Origin: Actinoplanes aureus
GTDB lineage: Bacteria > Actinomycetota > Actinomycetes > Mycobacteriales > Micromonosporaceae
Direction of reading: 5' to 3'
NCBI RefSeq assembly: GCF_015704865.1
Contig: NZ_JADQTO010000017.1
Location: forward strand, 170,751-210,002
Length of the DNA stretch: 39,252 nucleotides
Shown here piece after piece: positions 7,836 through 15,565 of the stretch. The notes beneath the pieces are model-generated. The model was given only the letters and a program-made list of their open reading frames with translations, made no database searches and was not told the origin of the DNA. Position numbers and translations under genes: made by a program. The stretch's first letter is position 1. Every line of letters begins with the position of its first letter.

Positions 7836-8831
7836 GTGACGTACACCCCTGACTCCGCCCGCTACGACTCGATGACCTACCGGCGCGCCGGCCGCAGCGG
7901 CCTCAAGCTCCCGGCCATCTCGCTCGGGCTCTGGCACAACTTCGGCGACACCCGGCCCCTGGACCGCCAGCGCGCCATCGTCCGCCGCGCACTCGACCTC
8001 GGCGTCACCCACTTCGACCTGGCCAACAACTACGGGCCGCCGCCCGGCAGCGCCGAGTCGAACTTCGGCCGGCTGCTCGCCGGCGACCTCCGCCCGTACC
8101 GCGATGAGCTGATCATCTCGACGAAGGCCGGCTACACCATGTGGGACGGCCCGTACGGCGACTGGGGCTCCCGCAAGTACCTGGTCTCCTCGCTCGACCA
8201 GTCGCTCAAGCGGCTCGGCCTGGACTACGTCGACGTCTTCTACCACCACCGGCCCGACCCGGAGACGCCGCTGGAGGAGACGATGACCGCGCTGGACGCG
8301 GTGGTCCGCGCCGGCAAGGCCCAGTACGTCGGGATCAGCAACTACAAGAGCGCGCAGGCCGCCGAGGCGGCACGCATCCTGCGCGAACTCGGCACGCCGC
8401 TGCTGATCCACCAGCCGTCCTACTCGATCCTCAACCGCTGGATCGAACACGACCGGCTGCTGGACACCCTGGAGGAGGCGGGCGCCGGCTGCATCGCGTT
8501 CAGCCCGCTGCAGCAGGGGCTGCTCACCGACCGCTACCTCACCGGCATCCCGGACGACTCGCGGATCCGCACCAGCGTCTTCCTCAACGAGAGCGCCCTG
8601 GACGCCAAGACCATGGGCCGGCTGCACTCGCTCAACGACATCGCCAAGCGGCGCGGCCAGTCCCTCGCCCAGCTGGCGCTGTCGTGGGCACTGCGTGACC
8701 CGCGGATGACCAGCCTGATCATCGGGGCCAGCAGCGTGGAACAGCTGGAGAACAACATCGCGGCACTGTCCGGGCCGGCGCTGACCACCGACGAGCTGGA
8801 CGAAATCGACGGGACAGTGCTCGACCTGTAG
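7836..8831 (+). CDS. Aldo/keto reductase, YghZ/Kv-beta-like
   Basis: 331 residues, a full-length NADPH-dependent (alpha/beta)8 oxidoreductase. The start is GTG with VTYTPDSARYDSMTYRRAG. The catalytic tetrad can be placed as Asp and Tyr in HFDLANNYGPPPG, Lys in IISTKAGYTMWDG and His in DVFYHHRPDPETPLEE. The extended PYGDWGSRKYLVSSLDQSLKRLGL segment, in which the family has GxxGSRKYL, is typical of YghZ (L-glyceraldehyde 3-phosphate reductase-like, methylglyoxal detoxifying). The exact substrate is not shown by sequence. Divergent from gcvP. Confidence 0.92.
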   Translation: MTYTPDSARYDSMTYRRAGRSGLKLPAISLGLWHNFGDTRPLDRQRAIVRRALDLGVTHFDLANNYGPPPGSAESNFGRLLAGDLRPYRDELIISTKAGYTMWDGPYGDWGSRKYLVSSLDQSLKRLGLDYVDVFYHHRPDPETPLEETMTALDAVVRAGKAQYVGISNYKSAQAAEAARILRELGTPLLIHQPSYSILNRWIEHDRLLDTLEEAGAGCIAFSPLQQGLLTDRYLTGIPDDSRIRTSVFLNESALDAKTMGRLHSLNDIAKRRGQSLAQLALSWALRDPRMTSLIIGASSVEQLENNIAALSGPALTTDELDEIDGTVLDL

Positions 8832-8834
8832 CCG

Positions 8835-8840
8835 TACCGT
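8835..8840 (+). promoter_or_regulatory. Putative -10 (TACCGT) for leaderless nucleotidyltransferase gene
   Basis: TACCGT ends seven bases before the ATG at 8848, within the 16-base gap after the aldo/keto reductase stop. Confidence 0.45.
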
Positions 8841-8847
8841 CCGGCTC

Positions 8848-9498
8848 ATGATTCTCGGTGTCGTGGTCGGCTCCCGTGCCTACGGACTGGACGGTCCGGG
8901 CTCCGACCACGACCGGCGCGGTGTCTTCGTGGCACCGACCCGGTCGTTCTGGAGCCTCGACAAGCCGCCTGCGCACGTCGAGGGACCCCTCGACGAGCAG
9001 TTCTCCTGGGAGATCGAACGGTTCTGCGTCCTCGCCACGCAGGCCAACCCGACCGTGCTCGAAGTGCTCTGGTCCCCGCTCGTGGAGACGGTCACCCCGG
9101 ACGGCTCGCAACTGCTGGCCGTCCGGGACGCCTTCCTGTCGCGGCGGGTCGCCGAGACGTACGGCGGTTACGCCCGCGACCAGCTCGCCCGGGTCGTGTC
9201 CCGCCGGGAACGCACCGGGGAGACCAACCACAAGCAGGCCATGCACATGATCCGCCTGCTGCTCGCCGGGGCGCACGTGCTGCGTACCGGGCAGGTCCTG
9301 GTCGACGTCAGCCACCTGCGCGACCGGCTGCTCGCCGTCCGGCGCGGCGACGTGCCCTGGCCGGAGGTCACCGCCTGGGCCGACCGCCTCCAAGCCGACC
9401 TCGCCGACGCCGCCGCCGGCACCCACCTGCCGCAACACCCGGACCGGGACCGCGTCAACGCCCTGCTGCACGACGTACGGGAACGCAATATGGCATAG
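8848..9498 (+). CDS. YcgL-type predicted nucleotidyltransferase (COG3541-like)
   Basis: 216 residues. The N-terminal GSRAYGLDGPGSDHDRRGV (8-26) is the polymerase-beta nucleotidyltransferase signature, with metal-binding Asp20 and Asp22. An alpha-helical C-terminal half with HKQAMHMIRLLLAGAHVLRTG matches the DNA polymerase beta superfamily proteins of the YcgL type. Members appear in diverse bacteria and phages; the transferred nucleotide and target are not known. The gene lies 16 bases after the aldo/keto reductase and has no ribosome binding site. Confidence 0.82.
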   Translation: MILGVVVGSRAYGLDGPGSDHDRRGVFVAPTRSFWSLDKPPAHVEGPLDEQFSWEIERFCVLATQANPTVLEVLWSPLVETVTPDGSQLLAVRDAFLSRRVAETYGGYARDQLARVVSRRERTGETNHKQAMHMIRLLLAGAHVLRTGQVLVDVSHLRDRLLAVRRGDVPWPEVTAWADRLQADLADAAAGTHLPQHPDRDRVNALLHDVRERNMA

Positions 9499-9501
9499 CC
9501 T
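9496..9501 (+). promoter_or_regulatory. Putative -10 (TAGCCT) for leaderless small membrane protein gene
   Basis: The stop codon TAG of the preceding gene is the first half of TAGCCT, which ends seven bases before the ATG at 9509. Confidence 0.4.
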
Positions 9502-9508
9502 CGGCGGC

Positions 9509-9886
9509 ATGCGGGACCGAAACGCCGCCGCGCGCAACCTCCGGCTCGACGCCGCCTACTGCGCGATCTGCGCCGCACTTCTCGCGCTGCTCGCCGCACC
9601 GGCTGCCACACGGCTCGCCCTGCCACCCGCGGTCGTCCTCACAGCCGCGGCAGCGGTCGGCGTCTGGGCGTTGACGCTGCACCTGGCGGCCGGTCGCCGC
9701 CGGCTGCGCCCCTGGTTGATCGGCGTGCTCACCGCCAACGTTCTCGCCGCCGGGGCGATCGGCGCGGCCGCCGCGATCCGCCCCTGGGACGCTCTGGTCA
9801 CCCTCCTGCTGGCCGCCGTCGCCGTCGAGGTCGCCGGATTCGCGGTCAGCCAGGCCGCGCTCCTGCGCCGCGGCCGCCTGGCGTGA
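9509..9886 (+). CDS. Small four-helix membrane protein, unknown function
   Basis: 125 residues with four predicted membrane spans: AAYCAICAALLALLAAPAAT, ALPPAVVLTAAAAVGVWALT, LIGVLTANVLAAGAIGAAAA and LVTLLLAAVAVEVAGFAVSQ. Arg-rich loops follow spans 2 and 4 (AAGRRRLRP, LLRRGRLA), placing both termini in the cytoplasm. I do not recognise a named family; small DoxX-like or SPW-repeat-like membrane proteins look similar at this level. Convergent with the lipoprotein gene, one base apart. Confidence 0.6.
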   Translation: MRDRNAAARNLRLDAAYCAICAALLALLAAPAATRLALPPAVVLTAAAAVGVWALTLHLAAGRRRLRPWLIGVLTANVLAAGAIGAAAAIRPWDALVTLLLAAVAVEVAGFAVSQAALLRRGRLA

Positions 9887-9887
9887 G

Positions 9888-10814
9888 TCACGCGGTGATG
9901 GTGACCGCCACAGGCAGCCCCTGCTGCACCTCCAGGACCGCCCGCTCGCCGAGCGGCCGATCCAGGGCCACCGTCGCGGTGCGCGGCGCCCCGATCGCGC
10001 GACACATCTCCTCGGCGGCGTGCGGGCGGGTGAGGACGATGACCACCACGGCGTTCGCCGACTCCAGGGCCCGACCGGTGTAGTCCGCGCCGCACGGCTC
10101 GGAAGCCGGGCCCACCGCCCCGGTGAAGGAGACCGTCAGCTCCCTGCTACCGGCCTTCGTGGTCGCCGACTCGATCGCCAGGCCGACCGGCGCGTGGTAG
10201 GGATCCCAGGACGGCGGAGTGATCTTCACCGAAACGGACGCGCCGACCGCCGGGCGGGTGAACCGCACCGCCGAACCCCGCAGCGTGTACTCCCAGGCCG
10301 GCACCTTCGCCGCACCGCGGGTGGTCCGCACCGGCGCGGTGGTCAGCCGGGCGCCGGTCACCTCCAGGGCTTCGCAGTCCGGGCAGACCTCGGTGTGTTC
10401 CATAGCCAGCTCGTCGAGCGCCTGACTCGCCGAGATCAGCGGAAAGGACTGCTCCGCGCCGCTGTCCCAGAGGACCATTCCGGCGCTCCGCGGCGCGGCC
10501 GGCAGGTCGGCCACGGCCACCACCCGGCCGGCGTGCAGCGAACGCTTGTGGTCCCCGTTCGCCGGCTCCCACTCCCCCAGCTGTCCGGTCAACTCGCCCA
10601 CCGGGACAAACCGGGCCCGCTCACCGGCGCCGGCAACCGCCTCCTCATAGCGGGCCAGTGCGGCGCGGCCCTGCGACATCTGCTGCTCCAAAACGGCCGG
10701 CGGCGGCGTCGCATCGGCCGACTCGAGCTCGTCAAGGCGGTACTCGTCGGCGCCGCACCCACCGAGCAGCGCGGCCACCAGCGCGATGCCGACCAATCGC
10801 TGCGCAGCAACCAT
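9888..10814 (-). CDS. Predicted lipoprotein, unknown function
   Basis: 308 residues. RLVGIALVAALLGGC is a clear lipoprotein signal with the lipidated Cys at residue 20, so the mature protein is anchored on the outer face of the membrane. The next stretch (DELESADATPPPAVLEQQMS) is linker-like, followed by a soluble domain. Four cysteines, including CPDCE, suggest disulfides. I see no catalytic motif. It may bind a ligand or belong to a species-specific group. CATAGT a few bases before the ATG hints at a leaderless start but the spacing is short. Confidence 0.7.
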   Translation of the reverse strand: MVAAQRLVGIALVAALLGGCGADEYRLDELESADATPPPAVLEQQMSQGRAALARYEEAVAGAGERARFVPVGELTGQLGEWEPANGDHKRSLHAGRVVAVADLPAAPRSAGMVLWDSGAEQSFPLISASQALDELAMEHTEVCPDCEALEVTGARLTTAPVRTTRGAAKVPAWEYTLRGSAVRFTRPAVGASVSVKITPPSWDPYHAPVGLAIESATTKAGSRELTVSFTGAVGPASEPCGADYTGRALESANAVVVIVLTRPHAAEEMCRAIGAPRTATVALDRPLGERAVLEVQQGLPVAVTITA

Positions 10815-10957
10815 GCCTCACTATGGCGCATCCGTCTGGCGGCCCGCTGCCCCCGGGCTGCTGGTCAGCCCTCCGTGACCCGCTCCGCCCGGCCACCGGG
10901 CAGAGCCCGCCTGCGGCCGCCACGTGCGCCCCCGGCCTTGGCGCCGCGTGGGCACGC

Positions 10958-11055
10958 TCTCCGGCGTCGCTACGGGCGTGAGCGACGGCCGGCCGGATCG
11001 GGCCGTAGCTGGCGCACGCTATCGCGGTGCTGTTGCGGGCGTGCACGACGACCGA
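10958..11055 (-). repeat. Inverted copy of the 62-bp intergenic repeat (one full unit and part of a second)
   Basis: Read on the minus strand, 10958-11019 begins GCGTGCGCCAGCTACGGCCC and ends GACGCCGGAGA. It is about 78% identical to the tandem units at 20125-20248. 11020-11055 holds the 3' half of another unit (CACGCCCGCAACAGCACCG). It lies in the 537-base gap 10815-11351, which otherwise has only the GC-rich element at 11155 and a promoter near 11300-11350. Confidence 0.75.
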
Positions 11056-11154
11056 CCGGGCCGGGCAACTCCCGGCACAGCCCCACGGGGTGCGCTCCGC
11101 TCGGCGGCAGGACAGTCCATCCGACTCTGGACAGCCCGCGCGATTCGCCACCCC

Positions 11155-11224
11155 CTGGTCGGCCCGGCGCGGGCGCTGGGGCCCGGTGTCGTGGCTGGTC
11201 GCTTGGAGTGGCGGGGACTCTTCC
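11155..11224 (-). repeat. Copy of dispersed GC-rich intergenic element
   Basis: The core on the minus strand is GGGCCCCAGCGCCCGCGCCG, preceded by AGTCCCCGCCA. This is the same order of blocks as the copies at 19619, 20521, 30166 and 35400. The core can fold on itself because GGGCC and GGCCC flank it. Confidence 0.6.
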
Positions 11225-11296
11225 GTCGGGCGTACTCCTGTCGGCGAAGCCGTCGTTTTTCGTTTTGGTGCGGCTTGCCGCACTGCCTCTAAAGCA

Positions 11297-11312
11297 TCCT
11301 AGGATTCTAGGA
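11297..11312. promoter_or_regulatory. Perfect inverted repeat TCCTAG-GATT-CTAGGA (candidate operator)
   Basis: Six-base arms with a four-base spacer, directly upstream of a possible -35 (TTGCCT, 11315-11320) and a -10 (TAGGCT, 11340-11345) for the gene at 11352. Strong candidate for a dimeric repressor site; the regulator is not identified. Confidence 0.55.
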
Positions 11313-11339
11313 GTTTGCCTTGCGGGCGGGATGTCGGTT

Positions 11340-11345
11340 TAGGCT
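11340..11345 (+). promoter_or_regulatory. Putative -10 (TAGGCT) for leaderless gene at 11352
   Basis: Six bases separate TAGGCT from the ATG. There is no Shine-Dalgarno sequence. Confidence 0.55.
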
Positions 11346-11351
11346 GGTCAC

Positions 11352-11693
11352 ATGTCCGCGAGCGCAGCATCTGTGATCCACCTGGCCCGGCCGCATCGGC
11401 CGGTGGTCGTGGCGGGCACGCTGGGTGAGTTGCGCGGGCCGACCGGTGGCATCGTCGAGCTGCCGCTGCGGCTCTGGTGGCACCCGCAGCGGGCCTTCGA
11501 CCTGGGGCAGCACACGATGCTGCTGTGGATGTACGAGAACGTGCTCCGCGAGGCGATCCGCGTCGACGAGCTGCGCGACCACCTCGACGGCGGCACGCTG
11601 GTCCGGGTCTGGCCGGAGCTGAACCTGCCGCGCGCCGTGCGGGCGGCCTGGGAGGCCCGGCATCCGCAGCTGCGCAAGCGCGTCGCGGCCTGA
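11352..11693 (+). CDS. Conserved actinobacterial hypothetical protein upstream of AbiEii-like gene
   Basis: 113 residues, soluble, starting MSASAASVIHLARPHRPVVV. It has GTLGELRGPTGGIVELPLRL, then the helical LLWMYENVLREAIRVDELRD and VRAAWEARHPQLRK. I recall similar unannotated proteins in actinomycetes but no named domain. It has no winged-helix pattern like the AbiEi antitoxin that normally precedes AbiEii. It is followed after 132 bases by the nucleotidyltransferase on the same strand, so a two-gene unit is possible. The promoter carries a clear operator-like palindrome. Confidence 0.7.
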   Translation: MSASAASVIHLARPHRPVVVAGTLGELRGPTGGIVELPLRLWWHPQRAFDLGQHTMLLWMYENVLREAIRVDELRDHLDGGTLVRVWPELNLPRAVRAAWEARHPQLRKRVAA

Positions 11694-11825
11694 TTCGCGC
11701 GATGCCGCAGGTACCGGGTCTTCCCGCACGGTCGACCGCAGCGGACTACTGCCCGAGCGGCGCGCTGCCGTGAGCCCCGCGCCGGCATATCCCGCACCGC
11801 CGGAGGCACGCGACAGGCGGCTGCC

Positions 11826-12467
11826 GTGAGCGTCGACGACTTCTACCGCGACGTCGCACGCATCGCCCTCGCCGTCGCGGACAAGCACGGCTTCGTCCTC
11901 GGCGGTGGCGTCGCCTGGCTGGTCAACGGCCTGGTGGCCCGGCCAACCGAGGACATTGACCTGTTCACCGACACCGCCGGCGGGGTGGTCGCGGCGGCCG
12001 GGGAGGTGACCGCGGCGCTGACCGCCGCCGGGTACCGGGTGGTGCGTGAGGACGCCGATGAGCTGTTCGCCGGGATGGCCGCGGACATCCAGGAGTTCCT
12101 GGTCGCCGGCGAGAGCCGGGCGCTGCGGCTCACGCTGTGCCGGCTGGACCGCAACCGCGCGCCGGTGGTGATGGACGTCGGGCCGGTCATGCACCTCGAC
12201 GACCTGGTCGCCACTAAAGTGGCCGCGCTGGTCAACCGGCGGGAGGTCCGCGACTACATCGACGTGGCCGCCGCCCTGGACCGGTATCCGCTGGACCGGG
12301 TCCTGGAGCTGGCGCACGCCGCCGATCCGGCGCTGGATCCGGAGGACGTGGCCGACGCGGGCCGCTATCTGGACCGCCTCGACGACGTGCGGTTCGCGCT
12401 CTACGGCCTGGACGCCGCGGCGATCAGCGAACTCCGTGCGCGGCTGGCGGGCTGGCCACGGCAGTAG
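11826..12467 (+). CDS. AbiEii-like (PF08843-type) nucleotidyltransferase
   Basis: 213 residues from GTG at 11826; no good ribosome binding site is seen. LGGGVAWLVNGLVARPTEDI then DLF supplies the GG...T-x-D-x-D nucleotidyltransferase motif (Asp43, Asp45). DLVATKVAALVNRREVRDYI is the K...R...RDY-x-D element shared by AbiEii/AbiGii toxins and their housekeeping relatives. AbiEii-type toxins transfer nucleotides to tRNA and act with the AbiEi antitoxin. Here no AbiEi is present, only a 113-residue protein of another kind, so a toxin role is a hypothesis. An XRE regulator follows 51 bases downstream. Confidence 0.82.
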   Translation: MSVDDFYRDVARIALAVADKHGFVLGGGVAWLVNGLVARPTEDIDLFTDTAGGVVAAAGEVTAALTAAGYRVVREDADELFAGMAADIQEFLVAGESRALRLTLCRLDRNRAPVVMDVGPVMHLDDLVATKVAALVNRREVRDYIDVAAALDRYPLDRVLELAHAADPALDPEDVADAGRYLDRLDDVRFALYGLDAAAISELRARLAGWPRQ

Positions 12468-12477
12468 TGGTACAGGC

Positions 12478-12501
12478 ATGCACCAGCCAGGACGGGTGCA
12501 T
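12478..12501. promoter_or_regulatory. Inverted repeat ATGCACC-n10-GGTGCAT over the XRE promoter
   Basis: Perfect seven-base arms with a ten-base spacer, ending four bases before the TACGGT hexamer. It occupies the place of a -35 element, as expected for autorepression by the adjacent helix-turn-helix protein. It could also terminate the upstream gene. Confidence 0.6.
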
Positions 12502-12505
12502 CTCT

Positions 12506-12511
12506 TACGGT
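12506..12511 (+). promoter_or_regulatory. Putative -10 (TACGGT) for leaderless XRE regulator
   Basis: TACGGT ends seven bases before the ATG at 12519. Confidence 0.55.
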
Positions 12512-12518
12512 CGGTGGC

Positions 12519-13709
12519 ATGACGCCACGACCCACCGCTGACCCCACCATCGGCGAACGCGTCCGGGACCGGCGGCTGCTGCGCGGCTGGAGCATCCGGT
12601 ACGCCGCCAGCCGTGCCGGCGTCTCGCACGCCACCTGGAGCCGGATCGAACGGGGGCTTCAGGCGGCTGACAACCGGTTCATGCTGGCGGATCTCGCCGC
12701 GGCATTGGACTGCGCGCCGTCCGATCTGGCCGGGATGCCGGTGCCGGCCGCCGATCGGGCCGCGGTCGCCGCGCACGCCGGTGTGCGCGCCGTGCGGCAG
12801 GCCCTGGTCGACATCGACCCGGCCGAACCCTCCGACCGGGCGGCACCGCCGGTCGCCGAGCTCGGCCGCACGCTGGCGCTGGTGGACGAGCTGCGGAAGG
12901 CTTGCGACTACGCCGGCGCCGCCCAGCTCCTCCCCCGGTTGCTGCGGGATCTGCACGCGGCCGGCACCGAAGCGTTGCGGATGCTGTGCGAGGCAGCGTT
13001 CATCGCTTCCTCGGTGCTCCGCAACCTCGGATACCCGGCGGAGGCCTGGCTGGGCGCGGAACGCTGCCGGCACGCGGCTGACGCCGCGGACGATCCGATC
13101 CTTCAGGGGTACGCAGAATACGCGCGGGCCTGCGCGGCGACCGTCTGTGGCTCGTACGAGCGGGCGCTCACCCTCGCCGAGCGGGCGGTCGACGAGCTGG
13201 GCCGGCACACCGGACGGCCCGGCGGCACCGAGCTGCTCGGCACCCTGCAACTGATCTGCGCGCAGGCGGCCCGGGGCAGCAGACGTCTCGACGACAGCCG
13301 CGCCTGGACGGCGGAGGCGGCCGAGCTGGCCCGCGGCACCGGCGAGACCACCACGATGGGCCTCTACTTCGGGCCCACCAACGTCGGCATCTGGCGCATC
13401 GGCATCGAGGTGGACGGCGGCGACCCGGGCCGGGCGGCGGAGATCGCCCGGGACACCGACGCGGCGGTCATCCCGCTCGGGTTCCGGCAGGTCTTCTTCT
13501 ACGCCGACACGGCCCGGGCGCTGGCCCGGCTGCGCGGCCGGGACCGGGAGGCGATCCGCTTCCTGCTGGCCGCGGAGCGGGTCGCGCCGCAGCACGTACA
13601 CACCTCGGCGATGGTTCAGGAGACCACCCGGTCGCTGCTGGAACGCTCCCGCCGGGCGGCCGGTGGGAGCGAACTGCGCGGGTTGTGCGCCCGGATGCGG
13701 GTGGCCTGA
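12519..13709 (+). CDS. XRE-family transcriptional regulator with TPR-like C-terminal domain
   Basis: 396 residues. An N-terminal Cro/C1 helix-turn-helix spans about residues 10-70: GERVRDRRLLRGWSIRYAAS, then AGVSHATWSRIERGLQ. The rest is all-helical with TPR-like repeats (LRKACDYAGAAQLLPRLLRD; ERALTLAERAVDELGR; AEIARDTDAAVIPLGF). This architecture is common in Actinobacteria, where the repeats sense a ligand or partner. The inverted repeat covering its own promoter suggests autoregulation, and its position suggests it may also control the AbiEii-like gene. Confidence 0.88.
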   Translation: MTPRPTADPTIGERVRDRRLLRGWSIRYAASRAGVSHATWSRIERGLQAADNRFMLADLAAALDCAPSDLAGMPVPAADRAAVAAHAGVRAVRQALVDIDPAEPSDRAAPPVAELGRTLALVDELRKACDYAGAAQLLPRLLRDLHAAGTEALRMLCEAAFIASSVLRNLGYPAEAWLGAERCRHAADAADDPILQGYAEYARACAATVCGSYERALTLAERAVDELGRHTGRPGGTELLGTLQLICAQAARGSRRLDDSRAWTAEAAELARGTGETTTMGLYFGPTNVGIWRIGIEVDGGDPGRAAEIARDTDAAVIPLGFRQVFFYADTARALARLRGRDREAIRFLLAAERVAPQHVHTSAMVQETTRSLLERSRRAAGGSELRGLCARMRVA

Positions 13710-13713
13710 CCGG

Positions 13714-15483
13714 TTACGGCTCGACCAGCAGGATGCGATCCTGCCGGACGATCAGGACCCGGCCGTCCGGGCCGGGGGCCAGCAGCTCCCGGTGGGCCGG
13801 TCCCGGGTAGACGTCCAGCGGGGTCCGCCGGCACTCGCGTTGCCGGGTGCACCGCCACAGCACCTGCCGCCAGTACTCGCCCTCCCCGCCGGCCGAGGCC
13901 GAGCCGAACGAGACGGAGACGCCGCGCTGCTGGGAGCTGACGACCGCCTCGGCCACGTAGACGGCGTCCCCGGCCAGGGCCACCGCGCCCGACTCGGCGG
14001 CGACGTGGTTCTCCAGCGGCTCCCAGTGCTCGATCTGGAGGCGGCCGGGCTTGAGGGCGGCGATCCCCGCACCGAGCACCTCCGGGGTGGCCCAGATCGC
14101 GTCCGGCGGCGCGCCCGCCAGTTCGGCGGTACGCGGCCGGGCGCACGTGACCGGCTCGCAGCTCACCTGGTGCACGCCGTGCCCGCTCCACAAGGACGCG
14201 ACCGGCCGCCCGTCGCCGCCCACCGACAGCCGGGCGCGCCAGCCGTCCCGGTAGCCGTCCTCGTGGCGTGACATCGAGCCGGCCTCGTGGCGTTCCGGCT
14301 TGCCGCAGGCGTCGTCGGCGCAGCGGATCAGGAGCAACCGGAACCGGTCGGCCGACGCCGGGACGGCCAGGAAGATCCAGAACGAGCCGTCCGGTCCGGC
14401 GGACGCCGCGAACTCGATCCGGCCCAGGGTGAGGTCGATCTTCTCGCGGGCGTTCACCCGGACCGGCACCCAGCCTTCCCGGCATCCGGCGGCACGGGTG
14501 CAGCGGGCGAAGTGGACGAACGGGCCGCCGGTGTCCGTCCCGCCGGTGATCGCCGCCTTGACGACGCTGCCGTCCGGGCCGATGCCGGCCTTGGCGTAGC
14601 CGTCGACCGCCGGCGGCCCGCCGGTGTGGCCGGTGAACCGGTCGCACCGGTCGGTGTCGCAGAACCGGACCCCGCCGGTGGTCACGATGATCGGGTGCTG
14701 TCCGGCCGGCCAGGCGGCCGCGATCGCCCCGGCCGCCGCGCCCTCGGTGGTGCTGATCACCGGGGCGTCGTACGGGTTGGCGACGGCGACACCGCTGGTC
14801 AGCAGAACCGGTAGCACGACCGCCGCGGCCGCCACCCAGAGCACCCGCGACGGCTTGCCGACGGGGGCGGGATCCGCCTGGGCCGCGATGACGCCCGCGT
14901 GCAGGGCCGCCGTGAAGATCAGCAGCACGGCGTCGACCACCCCGGCCAGCAGGGCCGGAGTCCCCGGCGTCAGCGCCTGCTCGGCGACGTAGCTCAGCAG
15001 CAGGGCGGCCGCGTACCCGCCCAGCAGCACCGAGCCGACCGCCTTCCAGTGCGGATTCCGGGTCACTACGCCGGCCAGCATCCGGGCCGACCCGAGGGCG
15101 AGCACTGCCAGGCAGCCGACGAAACCGACCACGTTGCGCAGGCCCCAGACCAGCGCGAACGCCACCACAGCCGCCAGCGCGAGGCCGGCGACCAGCCTGG
15201 GCAGCTGTCGCACCGCGCCCCGGACCGGGCGGTCGTGTCCGGTCAGGGCGAGGGCTCCGGCGGCCACCGCCGTCAGCAAGCACAGCGCGGTCAGCGTCAG
15301 CTTCACCCCGGCATGCCAGGTGTTGCCGTCGTCGAAGCCGATCGCCCCGTCGACCAGGACCATGTGGTCGCGGCCGGCCACCAGGTCGAGCAGCAGGGAT
15401 CCGCAGAGCAGGACCGAGACGACCGGCAACTGCACCGCCAGCAGGCGCCGGCGGTGCGTCCACGCCAGCTGATAACCGAGCAT
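13714..15483 (-). CDS. Polytopic membrane protein with cysteine-pair repeat exodomain
   Basis: 589 residues. Residues 1-235 hold about seven membrane spans, for example LPVVSVLLCGSLLLDLVA, LALAAVVAFALVWGL and LWVAAAAVVLPVLLTSGVAV. The remaining about 350 residues form a soluble, beta-rich domain with five closely spaced cysteine pairs: CDTDRC, CTRAAGC, CADDAC, CEPVTC and CTRQREC. Each sits at the end of a strand-like stretch, as in repeated blades of a beta-propeller. The cysteine pairs suggest disulfides and hence an extracellular location. I do not recognise the family. A TATCCT hexamer six bases before the ATG suggests a leaderless start. Convergent with the XRE gene, four bases apart. Confidence 0.75.
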   Translation of the reverse strand: MLGYQLAWTHRRRLLAVQLPVVSVLLCGSLLLDLVAGRDHMVLVDGAIGFDDGNTWHAGVKLTLTALCLLTAVAAGALALTGHDRPVRGAVRQLPRLVAGLALAAVVAFALVWGLRNVVGFVGCLAVLALGSARMLAGVVTRNPHWKAVGSVLLGGYAAALLLSYVAEQALTPGTPALLAGVVDAVLLIFTAALHAGVIAAQADPAPVGKPSRVLWVAAAAVVLPVLLTSGVAVANPYDAPVISTTEGAAAGAIAAAWPAGQHPIIVTTGGVRFCDTDRCDRFTGHTGGPPAVDGYAKAGIGPDGSVVKAAITGGTDTGGPFVHFARCTRAAGCREGWVPVRVNAREKIDLTLGRIEFAASAGPDGSFWIFLAVPASADRFRLLLIRCADDACGKPERHEAGSMSRHEDGYRDGWRARLSVGGDGRPVASLWSGHGVHQVSCEPVTCARPRTAELAGAPPDAIWATPEVLGAGIAALKPGRLQIEHWEPLENHVAAESGAVALAGDAVYVAEAVVSSQQRGVSVSFGSASAGGEGEYWRQVLWRCTRQRECRRTPLDVYPGPAHRELLAPGPDGRVLIVRQDRILLVEP

Positions 15484-15489
15484 CGAGCC

Positions 15490-15495
15490 AGGATA
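15490..15495 (-). promoter_or_regulatory. Putative -10 (TATCCT) for leaderless membrane protein gene
   Basis: TATCCT ends six bases before the ATG at 15483. Confidence 0.5.
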
Positions 15496-15552
15496 GGGCT
15501 GTGATGATCTTGTCGCGACCCCGGTTGTTGACCTGAAGCGGACTTGAGGTCA

Positions 15553-15558
15553 TAGCGT
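15553..15558 (+). promoter_or_regulatory. Putative -10 (TAGCGT) for leaderless MarR gene
   Basis: TAGCGT ends seven bases before the ATG at 15566. TTGACC at 15528-15533 is a possible -35 with a 19-base spacer. Confidence 0.5.
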
Positions 15559-15565
15559 CGCCACC

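Noticed and set aside
8848..9886. Two-gene toxin-antitoxin unit of nucleotidyltransferase plus small membrane protein
   Set aside because: The YcgL-type transferase is not of the MNT/HEPN kind, and the neighbour is a four-span membrane protein without HEPN residues.
11352..13709. Canonical AbiE phage-defence operon
   Set aside because: The AbiEi antitoxin with its winged helix is missing; only the AbiEii-like half is supported.
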